DNA of 64,000 nucleotides from Neokomagataea anthophila (GTDB lineage: Bacteria > Pseudomonadota > Alphaproteobacteria > Acetobacterales > Acetobacteraceae), in the NCBI RefSeq assembly GCF_018122595.1, contig NZ_JAGRQH010000001.1, positions 310,001-374,000 of the forward strand, read 5' to 3'. Below are positions 1 to 7,738 of this stretch, piece by piece. The notes under the pieces were generated by a model. That model was not told the DNA's origin, did not search any database, and was given only the letters and a program-made list of their open reading frames with translations. The first letter of the stretch is position 1. Each line of letters starts with the position of its first letter. The translations under genes and the position numbers were made by a program.

Positions 1-259
1 AGCCGAGATTTTTGAGAGTTCTTGCAGAGCGCGCAACCGCTTCAGCTCTCAATAAACCTCGTTCAAACTCATGCAAATAAGGATGCGTCGCTTCAGCAGG
101 CTCACGCTCCGTACGGTAAATAACCCGCCTTACACCAGGAATATCACCTGCATTGGCCTCAGAAAGAAAAACAATCTCATGCCCGCCCTGAGCGCTTAAG
201 TGACGAACAAAATGTAAGAACTGTCCCGGAAAGTTTTGATGAACGAAAAGATACCGCAC
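1..259 (-). CDS. Glycosyltransferase family 4 protein, N-terminal fragment (runs off left edge)
   Basis: Only the first 86 codons are in the window; the gene continues leftwards. The start is a GTG at 259 preceded by AGGA with a 7-base spacer. The product begins VRYLFVHQNFPGQF and continues with FVRHLSAQGGHEIVFLS, which is typical of the N-terminal Rossmann half of GT4 (group 1) glycosyltransferases. The role would be transfer of a sugar from a nucleotide donor onto a growing glycan at the cytoplasmic membrane; donor and acceptor cannot be read from this part. It is the last visible gene of the minus-strand locus that starts with the type I exporter near 10018. A hairpin (324-359) separates it from the gene before, so it may be transcribed partly by readthrough. 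Confidence 0.7.
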   Translation of the reverse strand, partial: MRYLFVHQNFPGQFLHFVRHLSAQGGHEIVFLSEANAGDIPGVRRVIYRTEREPAEATHPYLHEFERGLLRAEAVARSARTLKNLG

Positions 260-323
260 GTAATTGTCCTGACCGAGAAACAGCCAGCGACCTGCCTCTT
301 CATACAGGACCGCACATTGTAAA

Positions 324-359
324 CCCCCAACGTACGCTTTTTAAAAGCTGCGTTGGGGG
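324..359 (-). terminator. Hairpin between the ChW-like gene and the glycosyltransferase
   Basis: A perfect 9-bp inverted repeat (CCCCCAACG at 324-332, CGTTGGGGG at 351-359) encloses a second short stem (GCTTTT/AAAAGC). It lies 9 bases past the stop of the gene ending at 369. The base run after the stem on the minus strand is short (TTTA), so it may act as a partial terminator or attenuator rather than a full stop. Confidence 0.5.
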
Positions 360-368
360 CACCACTCA

Positions 369-1280
369 TTATTTGCCTGAAGCCGCTTTCCGCCGCCCAG
401 AAGAACGCACCTTCTTTGCTGGCGCCTCTTCTGATCCTTCACTTACAGCCTTTTTTGAGGCTGTTTTTAAAGGAACAACTTCCAGCAAAAATGCTTCCAG
501 AGGCGCTAAGCTTTCTGCTTCAAGTGCTGTCGAGCCATCAACCGGCCCCAAACGAGTACCATCTGTGAACGTTGCCGTCAGGCGCACTTCATGCGTTTCT
601 GCGGATTCATTTTTCAGACGTACGCGCAGACCCAAAATCGGCAGAGCCATACCGCGAGAACCGCAATATTGACCACCTTCTGCCCAAGGTGAAAGCCAAC
701 CTTTTCCAAGCACAGCCTGATATTCAATATCAGTTGCTGGGATTTTATCGACTGGAGCGACTGCAAACCCTTCGATCCATGTCTGGCTCTCTGGCGTGCC
801 CATCCACTCACCAATAACACCACCAACGTCACCGCGGCGTTGAACATGCGCCGAGATCTCCAAGCCTTGTGCTGCTGGTGCTGCAACCTGCTCCGGTGTG
901 CTTTCTGCGGTAGCAGGCGCTACTGCAGCCGTTGGACCAGCCAATTGCACGACTTGAAGCTGAGGCGCGCCGGCTTCACTGCTTGGGTCCTGGTACGTCG
1001 TAACCAAAACAGCGGCAGGACCACGCAGAACGCGCACGAGCGCAGCGCCTTTACTGCCTCCAATCCAACCGTCTTCATCAAACGTACTAATACTTACCAA
1101 ACCAGCCGGTGTCGCAGGTGCACGTGAAATCCGCACGCCTGGCAAGCCACTTGGGCCCGAATCGGCTTGCCCAGGAGGATGAAAAATACAAAACACGCCT
1201 GCATCAAGCACCATCAGACGAGCGCTGGCTTTCAGGTCAATAACCCGATTTGGCCCAGGCGTTTCTTCAGAGTTTGTCAT
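369..1280 (-). CDS. Protein with tandem ChW-like (hydrophobic W) repeats, unknown function
   Basis: This 303-residue protein has no recognised enzyme domain and no signal peptide. Residues about 1-115 look like a beta-rich domain. A Pro/Ala-rich linker (about 115-135) follows, then two repeats resembling the ChW domain first described in clostridia: an AHVQRRG segment with GT and IEGFAV, then IEYQAVLGKGWLSPW with a G..CGSRG turn and LGLRVRL. The C-terminus (about 270-303) is Lys/Ser/Arg-rich and probably disordered. The ATG at 1280 has GGAG with a 6-base spacer. Position between two glycosyltransferase genes suggests a role in glycan assembly or recognition. That is inference from context; the ChW assignment rests on pattern only. 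Confidence 0.6.
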   Translation of the reverse strand: MTNSEETPGPNRVIDLKASARLMVLDAGVFCIFHPPGQADSGPSGLPGVRISRAPATPAGLVSISTFDEDGWIGGSKGAALVRVLRGPAAVLVTTYQDPSSEAGAPQLQVVQLAGPTAAVAPATAESTPEQVAAPAAQGLEISAHVQRRGDVGGVIGEWMGTPESQTWIEGFAVAPVDKIPATDIEYQAVLGKGWLSPWAEGGQYCGSRGMALPILGLRVRLKNESAETHEVRLTATFTDGTRLGPVDGSTALEAESLAPLEAFLLEVVPLKTASKKAVSEGSEEAPAKKVRSSGRRKAASGK

Positions 1281-1475
1281 TCTTTACTCCCAATAGGTCC
1301 CACACATCCGGGCGTCATTACGGAACTCAAGCAGCCAAACTAAAGCCAAGAGCGATAAACGCACATGAAATATTCCATTCTTGAAGAAATGTATCCCTCC
1401 AGAAAATGAAACTCCCATGTTCATCCACCCTAGTCTAACTGTCTTTACAAACAGGTAAACCCATTCTCTTCAAAC

Positions 1476-4445
1476 TTATCGATACCAACGTAGTAAAATA
1501 AAACGCAGAAGCTGTAATGAAGATGCACCAAGTGGAAGAATAATCCCATCTCGCTCCTTCACCCTCTCAGCTTGTGCACCAATGTCAAAGCACATCACCT
1601 CCAAACCCGCCTTCCAGATAATACTCAACGCATAACACCAAGTTTCAGGAGCAATAGAAGGAATGAAACCTACATCTGGGTTGTATTTTTCAATAAGTTT
1701 GAATGCTTCTCCTTCCTTATACTCTCCCGTGACAATCACACCAGCATCCATTAATTCATTATCATTAGGTGTATGACCAACCAGTATTATCTCTACGGGC
1801 AATGAATGAGTTCTAATATCACGGGCCATGCTTAACAAAACATGATAACCCTTCCATTGACCAATCCCACCAAGCACGCATAGCCGTAAAGGCCGCCCTT
1901 GCACCGTTACAGCCCCACTACGCTGACCAAGCGGCGTCGGGAAATCATCCGCTTCGAGTTCTTCCACCTCAAAAGCCGTCACTGGAAAATGGCGCCGAAA
2001 GCGCTGCGCGGTATCCCGTGATGGCGTAATACACCGTCTTGCCTCAGAAAATTCACACTGAGAGCGGGCAATACGCGCCTTTATCGAGAGCCCGTCATTT
2101 AAAACATCCCCCCAACGTGACACACACTGCTCACACCCAGACACATCGGGTTCGCCACAATACCGCCCATGCCCATCCAACAAAGAAACACGCGGGCAAA
2201 ACCACACATGGTCATGCACAAACACATCATAAGGGACACCCAGCGCTTGATGCAGCGTTCGGATACATTCTGCGTGCCCAATTAATTGATGCCATTCAAT
2301 GTGCTGAATACCGAGTGCTGACAATGCAGCGACCAACGCAGATTCTTCATCCGGCAAATCAAACACGAAGTTAAACGGCTCAACTTTTTTCTTATTTTCT
2401 CCCGCATCAGGCCGCGTAACATGACAGCCTTTTTCAACGGGACGCAAAACATAAGCTGCCCGCCCCTGACGCTCAAAAGCTGCCGCACGCTCACGAACCA
2501 CACGTTCCACGCCGCCACCGCCAGCATGGACAATCATGGCGACCGCAGGCCCCTTCGCTGTGACATCACGCCTTAACCGTACTTGGTCCAAACGCCTCCG
2601 CAAAACACGGAAAGGGTCACGCTTTTGAAACTCCGCAACACACGCATCATAACCGGGGTGTAAACCGTTGAGAATCTCAAGATTACGCGCCATAAGCCAG
2701 CGCTTTCCAGCCCCGAAAGAGACCGAGCCACGGTGTAAAACATACACATCGGGCGCTATATGGTGTGTGAAACCCAGTCGATGTGCCCTCAGGCAAAAAT
2801 CATTTTCTTCACCATATCCCTGCGAAAATACATCCTCACGCAGGAAACCAACCTCCTGCAAGCACCCAGCGGAGATGGCCATACAAAACCCATTCGCCGT
2901 CGGTGCACTCTCTGCCACCACCTCGTCATGAAACAAGTCTTGGCATAACCGATCATACCGCAGCGCCTCACGTATAGAGGGTACGGGATTTCGCTCTTCA
3001 ACGGACGGATACGAGAAAATACTGGCATCATTACTAAACGGGGTCACTGTTCCCACACCCGGAACACGCAAGCGACGCACCAACCGCTCCAACCATCCGG
3101 GCGGCACAACCGTATCACTGTTCAATAAAACAACATCAAACCCGACGGCGCGCGCCAACCCCATATTCACAGCAACCGGAAAACCCCGATTCTGCTTTAA
3201 ACGCACCAGTTCTATACGCCCTTGCGCAGCATACGCGTCCAACGCCAATGCCAGCTTCTTTTCCGGTGTCGCATCATCCACCACAATCACACGCGTATGC
3301 GCAGGGATAGTCGCCAATACACTTTCAAGACAATCCCGTGTGATTCTATAATCTCGATACACCGGAATCACGACACAACAGCCTTGCGCCGCCGCAACAG
3401 TTTTCTTACCCGCAGAGTAAGCTAATGTATTCACCGGGTAAGGCCGCATGTCTGGCAACAAAGCTTCCACCTTGCCAGACAACAACATCCCGATATCCGC
3501 GCGAATTGGTGCCCCCGTCAGTGGTCGCCCATGATCATCATAAACAGCCAATAACGTTGCCGCGCCCTCTCCCCCCGACGGTAAAGGCACACGAAACGCA
3601 CGTGGGCGGGCTAACGGTACGTCACTCTCAATCGTCAGAGCATTCTCAGTAGCCGAACAAACGGTATCATCCCACAAACGCAGTTGAGGATCATGCTCCG
3701 GCTCGGCAGGGAACCACGCCCAACCGCACAAGCCATCCGCATCCGCCGTCAACAAAGACTCAAAACGTGTCAAAGCCGCGACATCAATAGGGCTACCAAC
3801 CACATGACGACCACGCACTTTCACCGTAATCTGGCGCGCCTTCCCCCATCCATCCGGCAATTGATGCTGACCTGACAGGCCGACACTCACACGCTCACCA
3901 TCAAGTGCAACGGTTACACGCCCTTCAGCAACAACGTGCACATGCCCTGCATTAGACGCAAAGCACCACCCAGGCTTTTGCGCCACCTGAACCACATGGT
4001 CCGCGATCGCATGCAGATCCGGCATGATCACCGATGCGGATAAAGCATGATGCAACCGCTGTAACGCCTCATCCCACCGCTGCAAGCGCACCAAACACAC
4101 AACAGCAAGAAAGGCCGCCTCCCGCAGGCGAAACTGCTCTTGCAGGTCACTCATTTTATGCAGTGCATCGTCAAAATGACCCATCCGCATATCCACCAGA
4201 GCCAAAGCCCACGTGATATTAGGACTGACACGTGCCATCCGCCCTGCACGCTCCAACCAGAAGCGTGCCGCCAGCACATCATTTTGCTCTAAAGCGCGCT
4301 CACCACGCTGAAACGCTTCCTGCGCACGTTCTTCATAGACCTTGCGCCATAATACACGGTCCGCTTCCGTAATCACATTGCCATACCCTGCGTAACCGGA
4401 ACCCGCACGGTCAGTTTCTGTCACCACTTTTGAATCATCAGACAC
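1476..4445 (-). CDS. Multidomain glycosyltransferase: TPR-like, beta-sandwich, GT2, GT4-like
   Basis: The 989-residue protein reads as four parts. Residues about 30-145 are TPR-like helices. Residues about 225-330 form a beta-domain of the kind that precedes GT2 domains (GLCGWAWFPAEPE). Residues about 356-590 are a GT2 domain with VVIPVYRD, the nucleotide-binding VVDDAT (388-393), a DxD-like LNSDT (441-445) and GEENDFCLR. Residues about 635-989 are a GT4/GT-B-like domain opening with AGGGGVERVV. It probably adds two different sugars to a surface glycan or glycoprotein from the cytoplasmic side. The start is GTG at 4445, 23 bases after the Sel1 gene, with only a weak Shine-Dalgarno sequence. 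It belongs to the minus-strand secretion/glycosylation locus; donor and acceptor are unknown. Confidence 0.85.
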   Translation of the reverse strand: MSDDSKVVTETDRAGSGYAGYGNVITEADRVLWRKVYEERAQEAFQRGERALEQNDVLAARFWLERAGRMARVSPNITWALALVDMRMGHFDDALHKMSDLQEQFRLREAAFLAVVCLVRLQRWDEALQRLHHALSASVIMPDLHAIADHVVQVAQKPGWCFASNAGHVHVVAEGRVTVALDGERVSVGLSGQHQLPDGWGKARQITVKVRGRHVVGSPIDVAALTRFESLLTADADGLCGWAWFPAEPEHDPQLRLWDDTVCSATENALTIESDVPLARPRAFRVPLPSGGEGAATLLAVYDDHGRPLTGAPIRADIGMLLSGKVEALLPDMRPYPVNTLAYSAGKKTVAAAQGCCVVIPVYRDYRITRDCLESVLATIPAHTRVIVVDDATPEKKLALALDAYAAQGRIELVRLKQNRGFPVAVNMGLARAVGFDVVLLNSDTVVPPGWLERLVRRLRVPGVGTVTPFSNDASIFSYPSVEERNPVPSIREALRYDRLCQDLFHDEVVAESAPTANGFCMAISAGCLQEVGFLREDVFSQGYGEENDFCLRAHRLGFTHHIAPDVYVLHRGSVSFGAGKRWLMARNLEILNGLHPGYDACVAEFQKRDPFRVLRRRLDQVRLRRDVTAKGPAVAMIVHAGGGGVERVVRERAAAFERQGRAAYVLRPVEKGCHVTRPDAGENKKKVEPFNFVFDLPDEESALVAALSALGIQHIEWHQLIGHAECIRTLHQALGVPYDVFVHDHVWFCPRVSLLDGHGRYCGEPDVSGCEQCVSRWGDVLNDGLSIKARIARSQCEFSEARRCITPSRDTAQRFRRHFPVTAFEVEELEADDFPTPLGQRSGAVTVQGRPLRLCVLGGIGQWKGYHVLLSMARDIRTHSLPVEIILVGHTPNDNELMDAGVIVTGEYKEGEAFKLIEKYNPDVGFIPSIAPETWCYALSIIWKAGLEVMCFDIGAQAERVKERDGIILPLGASSLQLLRFILLRWYR

Positions 4446-4467
4446 GAATCACATAAACTATAAAGGG

Positions 4468-6234
4468 TTAGTCTGACGTATGCGTCGCATCACACGCTGC
4501 CAACTCTTGCTCAGCACCATCAATGCCTTGCCCTGCCGCACGCTCTAACCAAATACGCCCCTCGACCGGGTCCTGCACACCGCCCAAACCACGCACCAGA
4601 TAACGACCCAGCATCAGCTGAGCCAAGCCATTGCCACGCTGTGCTGCCTTGCGGAACCATTTCTGCGCTTCGGTACGATTCTCCGGCACTTCATGCCCAC
4701 CACCCAGCATCGCCGCTAGTGAGAACATGGCATCAACATTACCACTCTCAGCTGCAGCCGCATAAAGTTTCAACGCTTTCGCATGATCCTTACGGTTATT
4801 AATCTGGCCCGTGACCAAAAACTGCCCTACAGCAGCCTGCGCTTCTGCCATACCCGCATCAGCCGCTTTTTCCATCCAATACAGCGCCTGTGTCGGATCA
4901 GCAGCAACACCACGCCCATCCAGCAACATCCGGCCATACCAATATTGAGCATTCACAACGCCATCAGCTGCACGCTGCATCCACCGAGCAGCCTCACGAC
5001 TATCCGTCGTATGGCCAACACCTTCTGCATAGCACACGCCCAGATTGAACGCCCCAACCAAGTCACCTTTCTCAGCCGCACGCTCAAAACGCTGACGCAA
5101 TGCCTCTTTTTCGGTATCTGTCGCGCGGGCCCCCGTTAAAATAAGGTTACCCAAATCCGCATCAGCCTGCGCATCCCCAGATTCGGATGCAACTTTGAAC
5201 CAATGCGCCGCAACATCAGCATCTCTATGAACGCCGTTGCCCGTTAAGTACAAAAGTCCTAAAGCCCGCGCTGCTCCGGGGTGCTTTTGCTCCGCCGCAA
5301 GACGGTACCACTTCGCAGCTTCCATCATATTCGGTGGCAAATCACCACCATTGGCGTTCAAATCGCCTAGAACCGCTGCACTTTCAGCATCACCACCCAA
5401 AGCGGCACGACGCAACATCGTTTCAGCTTGGCCATAATGCTGGTCAACCCCGACGCCTTCCAAAAGCATCAAGCCATAACGCGCCTGAGCATACAGAACA
5501 TTCTGCTCAGCGCCTTTACGGTAATATTCTGCCGCAGCACTCATACTTTGCGGCAGGCCAATGCCCGCCTCACTCATACGACCTAAAAACTCATAGGCCG
5601 TACCGAGACCTGCTTTACTCGCCTCTATGAAGTGACGCGCCGCATATTGGCGTTCTTCATCCGTCTCCGCATCATTCAATAACGCGAAAGCCAGCCCCAA
5701 ATGCCCCTGCGAACACCCAGCCTGTGCTGATTTCCGGTACCAGTCACGCGCCTGAGGTAAATCCCGTAAATCTTCTGGCCCATTTGTTAGAATATAACCC
5801 AACAGTGCCTGAGCATCTGCCGAGTGCTCTACAGCAGCTTTATGCGCCCAATACCGACCTTGATGAAAATCGGGGATACGCGGCCCTTGCTCTGGTCGGA
5901 CACTTAAATCCAACGCTCCGCTCTCGGCACGGATTTCAAACCCTTCGGGTAGACCAACCGTGTATAAAGTCGCCAAGATAAAAGCGGCTTCAACATGACC
6001 GGCCTCTGCGGCCTGGAGCATCCACCGTGCACCATCTTCAAGACTTGGCGGAACCGCCTGACCGTCAAGATAAATACGCCCAAGCCGAAATTTAGCCTCT
6101 ACAACGCCGTCTTTCGCCAGTTGTCCCAAAAGCTGGACACCACGAACAGCATTCTTGCCTTCAAGAAGCTGTAGCGCATACGCCAATTTTGCCTGTGGAT
6201 TCAAAAGGGCGGAAAAACGTTGCTTTAAAGACAT
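4468..6234 (-). CDS. Sel1-like repeat protein
   Basis: The 588-residue protein is built almost entirely of Sel1-type helical repeats (A..LG.LY..G.GV..D...A..W...AA..G), repeated from about residue 35 to the C-terminus. Clear units include LGRIYLDGQAVPPSLEDG, LGLLYLTGNGVHRDADVA and YGRMLLDGRGVAADPTQA. Such solenoids are protein-interaction scaffolds; no catalytic site is seen and no signal peptide is evident. It lies between the HlyD-type adaptor and the large glycosyltransferase on the same strand, so it may tether the glycosylation and export machinery, which is inference. A hairpin at 6262-6292 just upstream could uncouple its expression from the exporter genes. ATG 6234 is the only good start. 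Confidence 0.85.
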   Translation of the reverse strand: MSLKQRFSALLNPQAKLAYALQLLEGKNAVRGVQLLGQLAKDGVVEAKFRLGRIYLDGQAVPPSLEDGARWMLQAAEAGHVEAAFILATLYTVGLPEGFEIRAESGALDLSVRPEQGPRIPDFHQGRYWAHKAAVEHSADAQALLGYILTNGPEDLRDLPQARDWYRKSAQAGCSQGHLGLAFALLNDAETDEERQYAARHFIEASKAGLGTAYEFLGRMSEAGIGLPQSMSAAAEYYRKGAEQNVLYAQARYGLMLLEGVGVDQHYGQAETMLRRAALGGDAESAAVLGDLNANGGDLPPNMMEAAKWYRLAAEQKHPGAARALGLLYLTGNGVHRDADVAAHWFKVASESGDAQADADLGNLILTGARATDTEKEALRQRFERAAEKGDLVGAFNLGVCYAEGVGHTTDSREAARWMQRAADGVVNAQYWYGRMLLDGRGVAADPTQALYWMEKAADAGMAEAQAAVGQFLVTGQINNRKDHAKALKLYAAAAESGNVDAMFSLAAMLGGGHEVPENRTEAQKWFRKAAQRGNGLAQLMLGRYLVRGLGGVQDPVEGRIWLERAAGQGIDGAEQELAACDATHTSD

Positions 6235-6261
6235 GGATACTCATTTCACCTGAAACGACAA

Positions 6262-6292
6262 AGGACGCCCTTAAGACAAATAAGGGCGTCCT
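6262..6292 (-). terminator. 12-bp perfect hairpin between the adaptor and Sel1 genes
   Basis: AGGACGCCCTTA (6262-6273) and TAAGGGCGTCCT (6281-6292) are perfect complements around a 7-base loop, 12 bases past the stop of the HlyD-type gene. There is no strong U-run after it on the minus strand, so it may be an attenuator or an mRNA-stabilising end inside the operon rather than a full terminator. Confidence 0.5.
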
Positions 6293-6303
6293 ATACTCAA
6301 GCC

Positions 6304-7734
6304 TTAGGGCTCTCTCATACCACTACTGAGAAGCGGCGTGAGGCTGTTAAACAGGTACTGCATGATCGTACGCTTCCCAACATTGATATCTGCCGAGGCA
6401 GGCATACCGGGTGTTGGGTGGAAAAATGCTGGCTGACCATGCAACGTATAGCGATCAATACGTAAACGCACACGGTAGAACATTTGCGTGGATGAATCAG
6501 ACGATGATGACTCCGGCGTAAAGGAATCCGCACTGATCACATGCACCGTGGCTTCCGCACCGCCATATTGTGTGTATGGGAACGCTGCGAACTTCACGAG
6601 CGCACGGTTACCAACCTGTACGAAGGCTGCGTCATTCGCCTGCATAATCGCTTCCATCTCAATCCCCGTTCCCGTCGGGACGAGCGTGATGAAAGGCTGT
6701 GCAGATTGCAGAACGGAACCCACCGACACCTTAGCAAGCGTCAACACAATACCATCTTCTGGCGCACGCAGTGTAATCAAGTCCTGCCGCAAATGAGCTT
6801 TCTGATACTCGCTGCGATATTCATCTAAACGGTGCTGCGTATCTGACAGGTAAGTATAAATCTGCGCTTTCCAATTTGCAGAATAGCTTTCCTTTTCAGC
6901 ACGGGTAGCCGAAAGCTTACTTTCTGCACTATTCGCTTCCTGCTGAGACGTAATTTCCGCACGCTCTGCTTCCATCAAGTCACTTTGCGCAGAAAGCGTC
7001 GACAGACGTGACCCGACCTGATCAACCTGCTCACGTTGGCGCATTTTCAGCACCTCGGAGAAAAGGCGCGTCTTACTGCCATACATAGCCGCATTTGCAC
7101 GACTAGCCTGAAGATCACTTTGCAAACCAGCAATTTGCTGATCGTAATCTTCCATACGTGCACGATATTCCGCACGACGCCGTTGGAAAGCGGCCGCCTG
7201 CTCAACCGAAGCCGGAATGTGCATGTCTGGCTTATAATCGAGACCATCTGCTTCGGCTCGCAAGCGGTCTGCCTCCGCCTGGTAGGCCAAGACCTGCTGC
7301 CGGACATTAACAATATCAGCTTCAGTCAATGTCGGGTCTAAATGCGCAAGCACATCACCCTTATGAACGAAATCGCCAATATGTACGTCGATCGACTTCA
7401 CAATAGACGTCTCTAAAGGCTGCACCAGAATAGTGGGCTGCGTAGAGGTCAACCGCCCCGTCGTGGAGACAACACGATTAATAGGGAACCAAATCATCCC
7501 TACTAAACACGCAAAAAACAGCCCAGCAACAAGCCACACCATATAACGTGCAGATGCTGTCGCTGGCAGATTCACATAGCCTTGCGTTGGCGAATGGAAC
7601 TCCAAAAGCGCTAGCGGCGTGTCACCAGGTGCAAACGGATCCGTCGCAGGGCGAGGCCCTTCTTGAGCACCTGTCACAGGCACATCTTCTGCGCCAGAAG
7701 AACCGTTATGGGGAGTCATATTAGATGCACTCAT
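6304..7734 (-). CDS. HlyD-family membrane fusion protein (type I secretion adaptor)
   Basis: This periplasmic adaptor bridges an inner-membrane ABC exporter and an outer-membrane channel. One transmembrane helix lies near residues 50-75 (YMVWLVAGLFFACLVGMIW). It is followed by a lipoyl/barrel-sandwich half (VQPLETSIVKSIDVHIGDFV), a long helical hairpin (about 145-310) and the returning half (LRAPEDGIVLTLAKVSVGSV), then the beta-barrel domain. About 476 residues is normal for the family. ATG 7734 is preferred: it lies 4 bases after the exporter stop with AGGGAG at a 9-base spacing. A GTG at 7752 in the same frame would overlap the exporter and lacks this signal. It is tightly coupled to the exporter gene, so the two form one complex. 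No TolC-type partner is seen in the window. Confidence 0.9.
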   Translation of the reverse strand: MSASNMTPHNGSSGAEDVPVTGAQEGPRPATDPFAPGDTPLALLEFHSPTQGYVNLPATASARYMVWLVAGLFFACLVGMIWFPINRVVSTTGRLTSTQPTILVQPLETSIVKSIDVHIGDFVHKGDVLAHLDPTLTEADIVNVRQQVLAYQAEADRLRAEADGLDYKPDMHIPASVEQAAAFQRRRAEYRARMEDYDQQIAGLQSDLQASRANAAMYGSKTRLFSEVLKMRQREQVDQVGSRLSTLSAQSDLMEAERAEITSQQEANSAESKLSATRAEKESYSANWKAQIYTYLSDTQHRLDEYRSEYQKAHLRQDLITLRAPEDGIVLTLAKVSVGSVLQSAQPFITLVPTGTGIEMEAIMQANDAAFVQVGNRALVKFAAFPYTQYGGAEATVHVISADSFTPESSSSDSSTQMFYRVRLRIDRYTLHGQPAFFHPTPGMPASADINVGKRTIMQYLFNSLTPLLSSGMREP

Positions 7735-7738
7735 GCGC

